Part shown: positions 34,696 to 42,669 of the stretch, piece by piece
How positions within the stretch are numbered: position 1 is the first letter of the stretch
Layout of the letters: each line of letters opens with the position of its first letter
From: Rhodospirillaceae bacterium
GTDB lineage: Bacteria > Pseudomonadota > Alphaproteobacteria > Rhodospirillales > JABHCV01
Assembly: GCA_018662005.1 (NCBI GenBank)
Contig: JABJHA010000033.1
Location: 1 to 53,678 of the forward strand
Direction of reading: 5' to 3'
DNA length: 53,678 nucleotides
Program-made: the position numbers and the translations under genes
The notes under the pieces: generated by a model
The model's input: only the letters and a program-made list of their open reading frames with translations
What the model was told of the DNA's origin: nothing
Database searches by the model: none

Positions 34696-37119
34696 ATGCT
34701 TAAAGCACTGTTCACCTTTCTTGGCTTGCTGATCGTCCTGGCGTTCGTTGGCGTCGGTGGCTTGCTGTACGTCTTCAATAAATTTGGCCAGGACTTGCCG
34801 GATTACCACCAACTTGCCGATTACGAGCCACCGGTAATGACCCGTGTTCATGCCGGTGACGGGCGACTGCTCGCCGAATACGCCATCGAAAAACGTGTCT
34901 TCGTTCCCATTCGGGCCATGCCCAAGCGCGTCGTCAACGCCTTCCTGTCGGCCGAGGACAAGAATTTCTACCACCATCAGGGAATTGATTTCCTCGGCGT
35001 CGTCCGCGCCGTCATCATCAATATCAAAAATTACGGCGGCACACGCCGCAAGGTTGGCGCATCAACGATTACCCAGCAGGTGGCGAAAAATTTCCTGTTA
35101 ACCAACGAGGTGTCCTGGGACCGCAAGGTCAAGGAAGCCATTCTTGCCTTCCGTATGGAACGCGCCTTCACCAAAGACCGCATTCTTGAGCTTTACCTCA
35201 ATGAGATTTATTTGGGTTATGGCTCTTACGGGGTGGCGACGGCGGCACTGAACTACTTTGACAAACCGCTTTCCGAACTGAGCATTGCCGAGGTCGCCTA
35301 TCTTGCGGCCTTGCCCAAGGCACCCAACAATTATCACCCGGTGCGCAAGCACGAGGCCGCCCTGGCCCGCCGCAACTGGGTAATTGGCCGTATGCTCGAA
35401 GACGGTGTCATAACCACCGACGATGCCAATCTTGCCAAGGCCGAACCCCTGTCTACCCGCAAGCGATCGGAAACCCAATTTGTCACCGCCGAATTTTTTG
35501 CCGAAGAAGTTCGCCGTGAACTGGCGGATCGCTACGGCGAGAAAGAGCTCTACAAAGGCGGCTTGTCTGTCCGCACCACCCTGAACCCAAAGTTTCAGGA
35601 AATCGCCGACAGGGCCGTCAAAAAAGGTCTGCAATCTTATGACCGCCGCCACGGCTGGCGTGGTCCTTTGATGCGCCTTGATGAAGAATCCTCGGCCCAA
35701 ACCTGGCAGCAAAGGCTGGCCACCATGGAACCGGTTCCCGGCCTGGGCAACTGGAAGATGGCCGTTGTTCTTGAACTTACTGACGCCGCCGCTGTTATCG
35801 GCCTGCACGGTGATACGAGCGGGACTATCCCCCTTGCCCAGTTAAAATGGGCTCGTCCCTGGGCTAAAAAGGAAAGACTGGGGCCAAAGGTCAAGCGTCC
35901 GTCCGACGTTCTGGCCGTGGGTGATGTTATCGCCGTTGAGGCCTTGCTTGCCGACAGCGAGGGTAATCTCTATCCAGAGGGAACCCACGCTTTAAGACAA
36001 ATTCCTGAAATTGAAGGCGGGCTGGTCGCCCTTGACCCCCATACCGGACGGATACTGGCCATGACCGGCGGTTACGATTACGCCAAAAGTCAATTCAACC
36101 GGGTGACCCAGGCGAAGCGGCAACCGGGTTCGGCTTTCAAACCTTTTGTCTACCTGGCGGCGCTTGATTCAGGATACTCACCCTCGACCCTGATTCTGGA
36201 CGCCCCGTTCGTCATCGACCAGGGACCGGGCCTTCCCAAATGGCGCCCGGCCAACTACACCAAGAAATTTTATGGCCCCAGCACCATGCGTCTGGGCATC
36301 GAAAAATCCCGCAACCTGATGACCGTCCGGTTGGCCCAAACCGTTGGTATGGATAAAATTTCAGAGTACGCCCAGCGTTTTGGACTGACTGAAAAAATGC
36401 CCGAACAACTGGCCATGGCCCTGGGCGCGGGGGAGACAACGCTGCTCCGGCTGACATCGGGTTACGCCATGCTGGTCAACGGTGGCAAGAAAATCAGGCC
36501 TACCCTTATTGACCGCATTCAGGACCGCCACGGCCGTAAAGTTCTTAGCCACGACGCCCGGGTCTGCCGTGATTGCCGAGCAGCTTTCTGGACCGGCCAG
36601 CCGGTCCCCGCCCTGCCAGACCCGCGCCAACAATTAACCGACACAGCCAGCGCCTACCAGATCGTTTCCATGCTGAAAGGTGTGATCGACCGTGGTACCG
36701 GTCGTTCGATCCGTTCGGTCGGCAAACCGTTGGGTGGGAAAACCGGCACCACCAACAAAAGTATCGATGCCTGGTTCATTGGGTTTTCGGCGGACTTGGC
36801 GGTCGGCGTCTTTACCGGCTTCGACAACCCCCGATCCCTTGGCAGACGAGAACAAGGCGCCTCCGTAGCAGCGCCTATCTTCCGGGATTTCATGATCGAA
36901 GCCCTGGCCGAAAGCACCGCGACACCGTTTCGTATTCCACCCGGCATTCGATTGGTAAGAGTCAACGCGACAACCGGCAAACCGGCTAGGTCCGGCGAGA
37001 AGAAAATTATTCTCGAAGCCTTCAAGCCGGGAACCATACCGACAGGTGAAACCCAGGTATTGCGGGGCATCACCACAGCCGGCGGCGCCCCGGCAATCGG
37101 CACCGGTGGATTGTATTGA
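34696..37119 (+). CDS. mrcA: Penicillin-binding protein 1A
   Basis: An 807-residue bifunctional peptidoglycan synthase anchored by an N-terminal helix (FTFLGLLIVLAFVGVGGLLY). The GT51 transglycosylase domain has 'SAEDKNFYHHQGID' and 'GASTITQQVAKN'. An OB-like insertion follows. The transpeptidase has the catalytic Ser in 'QPGSAFKPF', 'SRN' as the SxN motif and 'GGKTGTTN' as KTG. The order and length are normal for class A PBP1a. It lies between the amidase and prfB in a cell-wall cluster. Confidence 0.96.
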   Translation: MLKALFTFLGLLIVLAFVGVGGLLYVFNKFGQDLPDYHQLADYEPPVMTRVHAGDGRLLAEYAIEKRVFVPIRAMPKRVVNAFLSAEDKNFYHHQGIDFLGVVRAVIINIKNYGGTRRKVGASTITQQVAKNFLLTNEVSWDRKVKEAILAFRMERAFTKDRILELYLNEIYLGYGSYGVATAALNYFDKPLSELSIAEVAYLAALPKAPNNYHPVRKHEAALARRNWVIGRMLEDGVITTDDANLAKAEPLSTRKRSETQFVTAEFFAEEVRRELADRYGEKELYKGGLSVRTTLNPKFQEIADRAVKKGLQSYDRRHGWRGPLMRLDEESSAQTWQQRLATMEPVPGLGNWKMAVVLELTDAAAVIGLHGDTSGTIPLAQLKWARPWAKKERLGPKVKRPSDVLAVGDVIAVEALLADSEGNLYPEGTHALRQIPEIEGGLVALDPHTGRILAMTGGYDYAKSQFNRVTQAKRQPGSAFKPFVYLAALDSGYSPSTLILDAPFVIDQGPGLPKWRPANYTKKFYGPSTMRLGIEKSRNLMTVRLAQTVGMDKISEYAQRFGLTEKMPEQLAMALGAGETTLLRLTSGYAMLVNGGKKIRPTLIDRIQDRHGRKVLSHDARVCRDCRAAFWTGQPVPALPDPRQQLTDTASAYQIVSMLKGVIDRGTGRSIRSVGKPLGGKTGTTNKSIDAWFIGFSADLAVGVFTGFDNPRSLGRREQGASVAAPIFRDFMIEALAESTATPFRIPPGIRLVRVNATTGKPARSGEKKIILEAFKPGTIPTGETQVLRGITTAGGAPAIGTGGLY

Positions 37120-37179
37120 TCGTGCAGAGGAGTTAGAACCAGTTACTTAAATCCTACAGCGAGTGAAAGAAACAACAAC

Positions 37180-38290
37180 ATGCGCGCCGAAATCGCAGCC
37201 CTTACCCAGGAAATCAAACAGTCACTGGAACTGTTAAGGAGGCATCTTTGACTACGATAATGCCGAACGACGCCTGGAAGAATTAAACGCCTTATCGGAA
37301 AATCCCGAATTCTGGAATAACCCGGAACGCGCCCAGACCCTGATGCGCGAAAGGACCGTCCTGGAAGATGGCCTGAAATCCATCGATTCCCTAACCAGGG
37401 AACTCAACGACAATATTGAACTCCTTGAAATGGGAGAAGCCGAGGACGATACAGACATTGTCGCCGAGGCCGAGGCCGCCCTGGAAGGCGCCCACAAAAC
37501 CGCCGCCAAGGCGGAATTGCAAACACTTCTGTCCGGCGAGGTCGACAGCAACGATGCCTACCTTGAAGTTCACGCCGGGGCTGGCGGCACCGAAGCCCAG
37601 GACTGGGCCGAAATGCTGCTTCGCATGTACACCCGCTGGGCCGAAAGCAAGGGTCACAAAGTTGAGTGGCTGGAAGAAAGCGCCGGCGAGGAAGCCGGGC
37701 TTAAATCATCAACCATAAAAATTTCCGGCCACAATGCTTACGGCTGGCTAAAGACCGAAAGCGGCGTTCACCGTTTGGTCAGAATATCGCCCTACGATTC
37801 CAGCGCCCGTCGCCACACCAGTTTTTCCTCCATCTGGGTCTATCCGGTGATCGATGACAAAATTGATATCGAGATACTGGACAAGGACTTACGGGTCGAT
37901 ACCTACCGCGCCTCGGGTGCCGGCGGTCAGCATATTAACAAGACGGACAGCGCCATCCGCATCACCCACTTGCCGACCAATATTGTCGTCCAATGCCAGA
38001 ATGACCGTTCGCAACACAAAAACCGCGCCGCTGCCATGAACATGCTGAAAGCACGCCTTTACGAGGCCGAAATCCAAAGACGCGAAGATGAATCCCAAGC
38101 CGAGCACGACGCCAAGACAGATATTGGCTGGGGCCACCAAATTCGCTCATACGTCTTGCAGCCCTACCAGATGATCAAGGATTTACGGACAAACGTCGAA
38201 ACCTCAAACACCCAAGGGGTGCTCGACGGCGACTTGGACGACTTCATGGCGGCCGCCCTTGCGGCAAGGGTTAAAGGGAATGAAGATTAG
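37180..38290 (+). CDS. prfB: Peptide chain release factor 2 (programmed +1 frameshift)
   Basis: RF2 terminates translation at UGA and UAA. The ATG at 37180 opens a 23-codon frame ([20 protein letters not shown] then RHL) that meets an in-frame TGA at 37249-37251. The remaining 346 codons continue in the +1 frame from 37250 ([15 protein letters not shown]), giving a 369-residue protein of normal length. The peptidyl-hydrolysis motif GGQ lies in '[15 protein letters not shown]', and '[15 protein letters not shown]' is conserved RF2 sequence. Annotating only the downstream ATG at 37343 would lose about 54 residues. The stop codon TAG is the first three bases of a hairpin repeat. Confidence 0.96.
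37237..37252 (+). promoter_or_regulatory. prfB +1 frameshift site
   Basis: AGGAGG (37237-37242), a 3-base spacer CAT, the slippery codon CTT (37246-37248) and the stop TGA followed by C (37249-37252) reproduce the known RF2 autoregulation signal, in which scarce RF2 makes ribosomes slip from CUU UGA C into the +1 frame. Confidence 0.95.
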
Positions 38291-38331
38291 CCCCTCAAGC
38301 GCCGGGCGAGGCCTCCGGCCTCTTGGCTCGC
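38288..38331 (+). repeat. Hairpin repeat unit, copy 1
   Basis: A 44-base unit beginning with the prfB stop codon: conserved TAGCCCCTCAAGCGCCGGGC, then a 13-base hairpin core AGGCC-TCC-GGCCT, then CTTGGCTCGC. It is the inverted counterpart of 38483-38526 (39 of 44 bases identical). Confidence 0.85.
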
Positions 38332-38360
38332 CGCAGTGGCGGCGGCCCGCAGTCGCGGGC
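38330..38360. repeat. Two adjacent GC-rich hairpins
   Basis: GCCGC-AGTG-GCGGC (38330-38343) and GCCCGC-AGTC-GCGGGC (38345-38360) follow repeat copy 1 directly. Both have AGT-type 4-base loops. They may serve as the prfB terminator, though no T-run follows. Confidence 0.6.
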
Positions 38361-38429
38361 TTGGGGAACCAGGGCCATCGGCAACCATACAGGGCTCCTG
38401 TTGCCATTTGAAACTTGACTTCCAGAGGC

Positions 38430-38473
38430 ATAAGCCAAGCGAACAGAGTGAGCGCCCGGCAATTGAGGGGCTT
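38430..38473 (-). repeat. Hairpin repeat unit, copy 3 (diverged)
   Basis: Same strand as copy 2 and ten bases from it: AAGCCCCTCAATTGCCGGGC, core CTCAC-TCT-GTTCG, then CTTGGCTTAT. The flanks are conserved, but the core stem is only partly paired (three of five positions plus the closing G-C). Confidence 0.7.
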
Positions 38474-38482
38474 GATCCTTAT

Positions 38483-38526
38483 GCGAGCCAAGAGTTCGGA
38501 GAACCCGCCCGGCGCTTGAGGGGCTA
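38483..38526 (-). repeat. Hairpin repeat unit, copy 2
   Basis: Reverse-strand copy that starts directly after the fliL stop codon. Its core GGTTC-TCC-GAACT differs from copy 1 at five positions, four of them forming two compensating pairs and the fifth giving a G-T wobble, so the stem is preserved. Confidence 0.85.
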
Positions 38527-39036
38527 TTATTGAAGCAGGATTTCCCTGAACAAGACGCCTTCGACCTTCACCTCGCCCATAATCTCGGTGACGATTTTTG
38601 TGATCCCGGCGCGCATATTTTCAGTACCCGCCCCGCCTGCAACTTCGTCGCGTGTTTGCGAACGAAGATAACCCTGCATCTTGTCGACGATTTTCAGCTC
38701 CTGGGCCACCAATAGCGGCAGGTCGCGTGTGACGATCTCGACAACGACTTTCAGCTTGATGTAATTGGTCCGGGCGCCTTTTTTCTTCAAATCGACGACC
38801 AGTTGCGGGAATTCGTGATAGACGGGGGGTCCGGGTGGTATGACCACGACTTCCGGGACTTCTTCCTCACCGCCGAACAAGCCCATGAAGTAGGCACCGG
38901 CACCACCACCGCCTAGCAGCAGAACGACGACACCGATAATCAGGAACAGCTTTTTCTTACCGCCGCCCGATCCTTCTTCTTCATCCTCTTCTTCACCGTC
39001 TTCGTCTTCCTCTAATTCTTCTTCTTCATCACTCAT
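38527..39036 (-). CDS. fliL: Flagellar basal-body-associated protein FliL
   Basis: A 169-residue inner-membrane protein. A very acidic cytoplasmic N-terminus (MSDEEEELEEDEDGEEEDEE) precedes a single helix (KKLFLIIGVVVLLLGGGGAG) and a periplasmic stomatin-like FliL domain with 'FPQLVVDLKKKGARTNYIKLKVVVEI' and 'RDEVAGGAGTENMRAGI', ending VEGVLFREILLQ. FliL surrounds the stator and supports motor torque. It stands apart from the other flagellar gene here (fliN). Upstream, two TATAAT-like hexamers lie within nested inverted repeats (39079-39120). Confidence 0.9.
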   Translation of the reverse strand: MSDEEEELEEDEDGEEEDEEEGSGGGKKKLFLIIGVVVLLLGGGGAGAYFMGLFGGEEEVPEVVVIPPGPPVYHEFPQLVVDLKKKGARTNYIKLKVVVEIVTRDLPLLVAQELKIVDKMQGYLRSQTRDEVAGGAGTENMRAGITKIVTEIMGEVKVEGVLFREILLQ

Positions 39037-39112
39037 TGGTGAAATCCCTGCCCAACTGCCGTAGCATTATATTTGACCCATTATAACCATGACGAACGTT
39101 ATGACTAAACGA

Positions 39113-39577
39113 TTATAATGCCTTCACGGCCTCAAGCACCTGTTCGGCGTGCCCCTTGACCTTGACTTTGTGCCAAACATTCCTGACGACACCCTGAGCA
39201 TCGATTAGAAATGTTGCTCGCTCGATTCCCATATATTCCCGCCCGTAAAGCTTTTTCAGGATCCACACGCCGTAAGCTGTGCACAGGGTCCCTTCTTCAT
39301 CCGATAGAAGAGAAAACGGCAATTCGTTTTTGGCTTTGAAGTTATCATGTCGCTTAACACTGTCCTTTGATGCACCAAGGACAACCGCGCCCGCTTTCCT
39401 GAATTTGGAATGTAGATCGCGAAAATCCCTGGCCTCGTTCGTGCACCCCGGGGTGCTGTCCTTCGGATAGAAATACAGCACCACAATCTGGCCAGAGAGT
39501 TCCTTCAACGATAACGAATCGCCGCCATCTATTGGCAGATCAAAATCAGGGGCCTTGTCTCCGGGGTTTATGGTCAT
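39113..39577 (-). CDS. bcp: Peroxiredoxin of the Bcp/PrxQ group
   Basis: A 154-residue thiol peroxidase. The peroxidatic Cys45 lies in 'YPKDSTPGCTNEARDFR'. The usual resolving cysteine five residues later is absent, and so is the alternative one in the next helix. The only other cysteine, Cys99 in 'EEGTLCTAYGVW', would be an unusual resolver, so it may work as a 1-Cys enzyme with an external thiol. The start overlaps the glnE stop by four bases, so it is likely co-translated with glnE. Confidence 0.93.
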   Translation of the reverse strand: MTINPGDKAPDFDLPIDGGDSLSLKELSGQIVVLYFYPKDSTPGCTNEARDFRDLHSKFRKAGAVVLGASKDSVKRHDNFKAKNELPFSLLSDEEGTLCTAYGVWILKKLYGREYMGIERATFLIDAQGVVRNVWHKVKVKGHAEQVLEAVKAL

Positions 39578-42500
39578 CGATTAACATCTTTTTTATTTTT
39601 CAATCGTTCAGCCGGGTCGGTGATAATGGTGTTGAAGTGAGCCAAGACCTTTGCCGCCGTCTCTTCCATCTTGGCCTTTAAGGCGCTGGCATCAGTTGCC
39701 CCGCCAATTTGAGCCAGCTTTTCAAGCAGACTTTCGGGGATATCGTGGTCGCGGCGTTGACGTAACTGGCGCGGGATGGTCAACCGTAACATGCCCTGCA
39801 AGTCTTTCCACAGATCAAGCCCCTGTGTCAGGTCAGCGCAGGCATCGGCATCGAGTAAACCTTTGTCCGCCATATTTTTCAGGGCCGTCCTGGTATCGCG
39901 GGCGAGAACGTCGGGGTGATCATGGGCGTGGCGCAATTGCAGATACTGGGCGATAAATTCCACATCGACGAGGCCACCACGAATATGTTTAACATCCCAG
40001 ATAAAATCCGTGCGGTGGCTTTGCAGCATCCGCTCCCGCATCCCGGCTATATCCACAAGCAGTGCCTCAGGGTCGCGACGGCGGGTCAGCGTCGCTTCGA
40101 TAATGGTGGCAATTTTTTCTTCCAGCCCCCCCCAGGCACTGATGATCCGGCACCGGGTCAGTGCCATCTGTTCCCACGTCCAGGCGGCTTCGTCATTGTA
40201 TTGACTAAAGGAGTCGATGCTTGAGGCTATAGGGCCGGCCGTGCCCGATGGACGCAGACGCATGTCCACTTCGTAAAGGTCACCCTCGCTTGTCTGGGCG
40301 GTTATGGCGTTGATCAGGCGCTGGCTTAAACGTGCGAAGTAATGCCCCGGTGTGAGCGATTTGGGTCCGTCAGATGCCGTAACACCCGGCGGCACATCAT
40401 AGACAAAAACCAGATCAAGATCGGATTCCGGTGTCATTTCGCGGCTACCCAATTTGCCCATAGCCAAAATCGCCATGGCCGCGCCGGTGATGTGGCCATG
40501 CTGGGCCGCCATTTCCTCTTCGACTTTTCCAAAAAGGGCCGTGATAGAAGTATCGGCGATATCCGACAAGGATTGCGCGCAGGCATCCTGATCACGTTTC
40601 AAAAGCAGGCTCAAGACACCCACCTGAAAACGCCTGTCATTGGCCCAGCGCCGGGTTGCGACAAGAACATCCTCCAGATTGTCCGAACGCTCCAGAATGC
40701 GCTCCAGTTCACTGGTCATCTCATCCTTCGATGGTGGATTATCGAAAAATCCCGGGGTCAAAACACTTTCCAGGACCTGCGGCCTGCGGCTTAAATGTTC
40801 GGCCAGCCTTGGCGCACCACCCATAATTTCAGCAACCAGATCAAGCAGGCCAGGGTTTGAATAGAACATGGAAAACAACTGCACCCCCGATGGCAGCCCG
40901 GACAGGAATTCATCAAACTTCAGAAACGTCGTGTCCGGGTCGGGTGTGGTGGCGATGGCTTTAAGCAGCACCGGGAACAATTCTGTCAACAATTCACGCG
41001 AACGGGCACTGCGCATACACCGGTAGCGCCCGTGATGCCATCCGCGCACCGTTGTATCGACGATATCCGCATTGGCGAAACCGAGACCGGCGATGGTGTT
41101 GATCGTTTCGGGGTCGCTGTCGCCACCGGTAAAGACCAGATTTCCCGAAACGGCATCATCGGCGCTTAGCGATGGGGCATCCTCGAAAAGCGCCCCGTAA
41201 TGGGTCTCGACGGTTTTCAGGTGGCCCGTCAGTTGGTCGGCAAAGGCAGCCACATCGGCACAGCCAAGAAAAGCGGCGACGGCGGCAATTCCGGGTTCGT
41301 CTACTGGCAAGGAATGGGTTTGCTCATCGTCGATCATTTGCAGGCGATGCTCAACCCGACGCAAGTACCGATAGGCAGTGATCATATCATCACAAACCGT
41401 TTTCTCTATTTGGCCACAGCGGGCCAAGGCGGCAAGACTCTCTTCTGTCGGGGCCGGGCGCAACTCCGGTTGCCGGCCACCCCAGATCAATTGCTGGGTC
41501 TGGGCGAAAAATTCAATCTCGCGAATACCGCCCCGCCCTAACTTGACGTTATGACCGGCAACGCTAATGGCTTCGCCGCCGCGGTGGGCGTTAATCTGGC
41601 GCTTGATCGAATGGATATCGTCAATGGCGGCAAAATCGAGATTCTTACGCCAGATAAACGGCGTCAGCCATTTCAGGAAAGCGTCCCCGGCCTCGCGGTC
41701 TCCACCGACGGGGCGGGCCTTGATCATGGCCGCCCGTTCCCAGTTCTGGCCAATGCTTTCATAATAATTTTCGGCGGCCAGAACCGAAAGGGCGAGCGGC
41801 GTCGCACCGGGGTCGGGGCGCAGGCGAAGGTCGGTGCGGAAGACATAGCCGTCGGCGGTTCTCTCCTCCAGCAATTTGACAAGGCCGCGGGCGAAGCGCA
41901 CGAAGTTGTTTTGCAGTCCTTCTGGATTTTCGGTTTTAAGGCGCTCCGGGTCATAAAGAATAATCAGGTCGATATCGCTGGAATAATTTAACTCCCGCGC
42001 CCCTAACTTGCCCATGCCGAGGATAACCAATCCCGAGCCGCTCTCAGGGTCTGCCGGGTTCTCAAGGACAAGCGAGCCCTGACTGGCGGCGAGGCGAAGT
42101 AAATGCGCCGAAGCGGCTGAAATCGAGGCTTCGGCAAGATCCGAGAGGGCCCCGGTCACGTGTTGCAACTGCCAAAGGCCGGAAATATCGGCCAGGGCAA
42201 TCGCCAACGATGCCCGGCGCTTGGCTTGACGCAAAACCCTGGCCAGTTCTGCTGTCCCTTCTGCGGTTGCGGCAATGGAGGTATGCGTCCCTGTCACGCT
42301 TTTCAGAACCTGCTTCATCACCCGTTCAGGTCCTTGCCTGAATAATGTGCAGGAAAAAACCAGATCCGAAACAAGACTTTGGGTCAGGTAAGGACTGTTG
42401 CCAAAGACCGCTTCAAGCATTCGCAGCGCCCCGGCATCGGCAAGGATGGCTTCGGCGAGGGCGCGCGTGTCCGCGTCGTCACAAGCCCCTAAAGCGTCGC

Positions 42501-42588
42501 GCCAGCGTTCCAGCCCCAAGGCAGCGCGTTCAGGGTCCGCAGCAGTGGCGGAATTATTGTTCTCGGCGTTGGTGAAAAAGAATGTCAT
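39574..42588 (-). CDS. glnE: Bifunctional glutamine synthetase adenylyltransferase/deadenylase
   Basis: A 1004-residue regulator that attaches and removes AMP on glutamine synthetase in response to PII and glutamine. Two nucleotidyltransferase domains are visible: 'LVILGMGKLGARELNYSSDIDLIILYD' in the N-terminal half (deadenylylation) and 'MAILAMGKLGSREMTPESDLDLVFVYD' in the C-terminal half (adenylylation), joined by a PII-responsive linker. Both retain the metal-binding DxD. Its 3' end overlaps bcp. A shared bcp-glnE unit is common in alphaproteobacteria. Confidence 0.96.
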   Translation of the reverse strand: MTFFFTNAENNNSATAADPERAALGLERWRDALGACDDADTRALAEAILADAGALRMLEAVFGNSPYLTQSLVSDLVFSCTLFRQGPERVMKQVLKSVTGTHTSIAATAEGTAELARVLRQAKRRASLAIALADISGLWQLQHVTGALSDLAEASISAASAHLLRLAASQGSLVLENPADPESGSGLVILGMGKLGARELNYSSDIDLIILYDPERLKTENPEGLQNNFVRFARGLVKLLEERTADGYVFRTDLRLRPDPGATPLALSVLAAENYYESIGQNWERAAMIKARPVGGDREAGDAFLKWLTPFIWRKNLDFAAIDDIHSIKRQINAHRGGEAISVAGHNVKLGRGGIREIEFFAQTQQLIWGGRQPELRPAPTEESLAALARCGQIEKTVCDDMITAYRYLRRVEHRLQMIDDEQTHSLPVDEPGIAAVAAFLGCADVAAFADQLTGHLKTVETHYGALFEDAPSLSADDAVSGNLVFTGGDSDPETINTIAGLGFANADIVDTTVRGWHHGRYRCMRSARSRELLTELFPVLLKAIATTPDPDTTFLKFDEFLSGLPSGVQLFSMFYSNPGLLDLVAEIMGGAPRLAEHLSRRPQVLESVLTPGFFDNPPSKDEMTSELERILERSDNLEDVLVATRRWANDRRFQVGVLSLLLKRDQDACAQSLSDIADTSITALFGKVEEEMAAQHGHITGAAMAILAMGKLGSREMTPESDLDLVFVYDVPPGVTASDGPKSLTPGHYFARLSQRLINAITAQTSEGDLYEVDMRLRPSGTAGPIASSIDSFSQYNDEAAWTWEQMALTRCRIISAWGGLEEKIATIIEATLTRRRDPEALLVDIAGMRERMLQSHRTDFIWDVKHIRGGLVDVEFIAQYLQLRHAHDHPDVLARDTRTALKNMADKGLLDADACADLTQGLDLWKDLQGMLRLTIPRQLRQRRDHDIPESLLEKLAQIGGATDASALKAKMEETAAKVLAHFNTIITDPAERLKNKKDVNR

Positions 42589-42669
42589 GGGGCACAGAAA
42601 ACTATTAACGGGATGGCTGAGCGATTATACCAAGTAAACGTGTGAAGATAATTGCAGAAGAATGGACCG

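Noticed and set aside
37343-38290. prfB as a 315-residue gene starting at 37343
   Set aside because: The conserved RF2 N-terminus and frameshift signal lie upstream, so this would be a truncated call.
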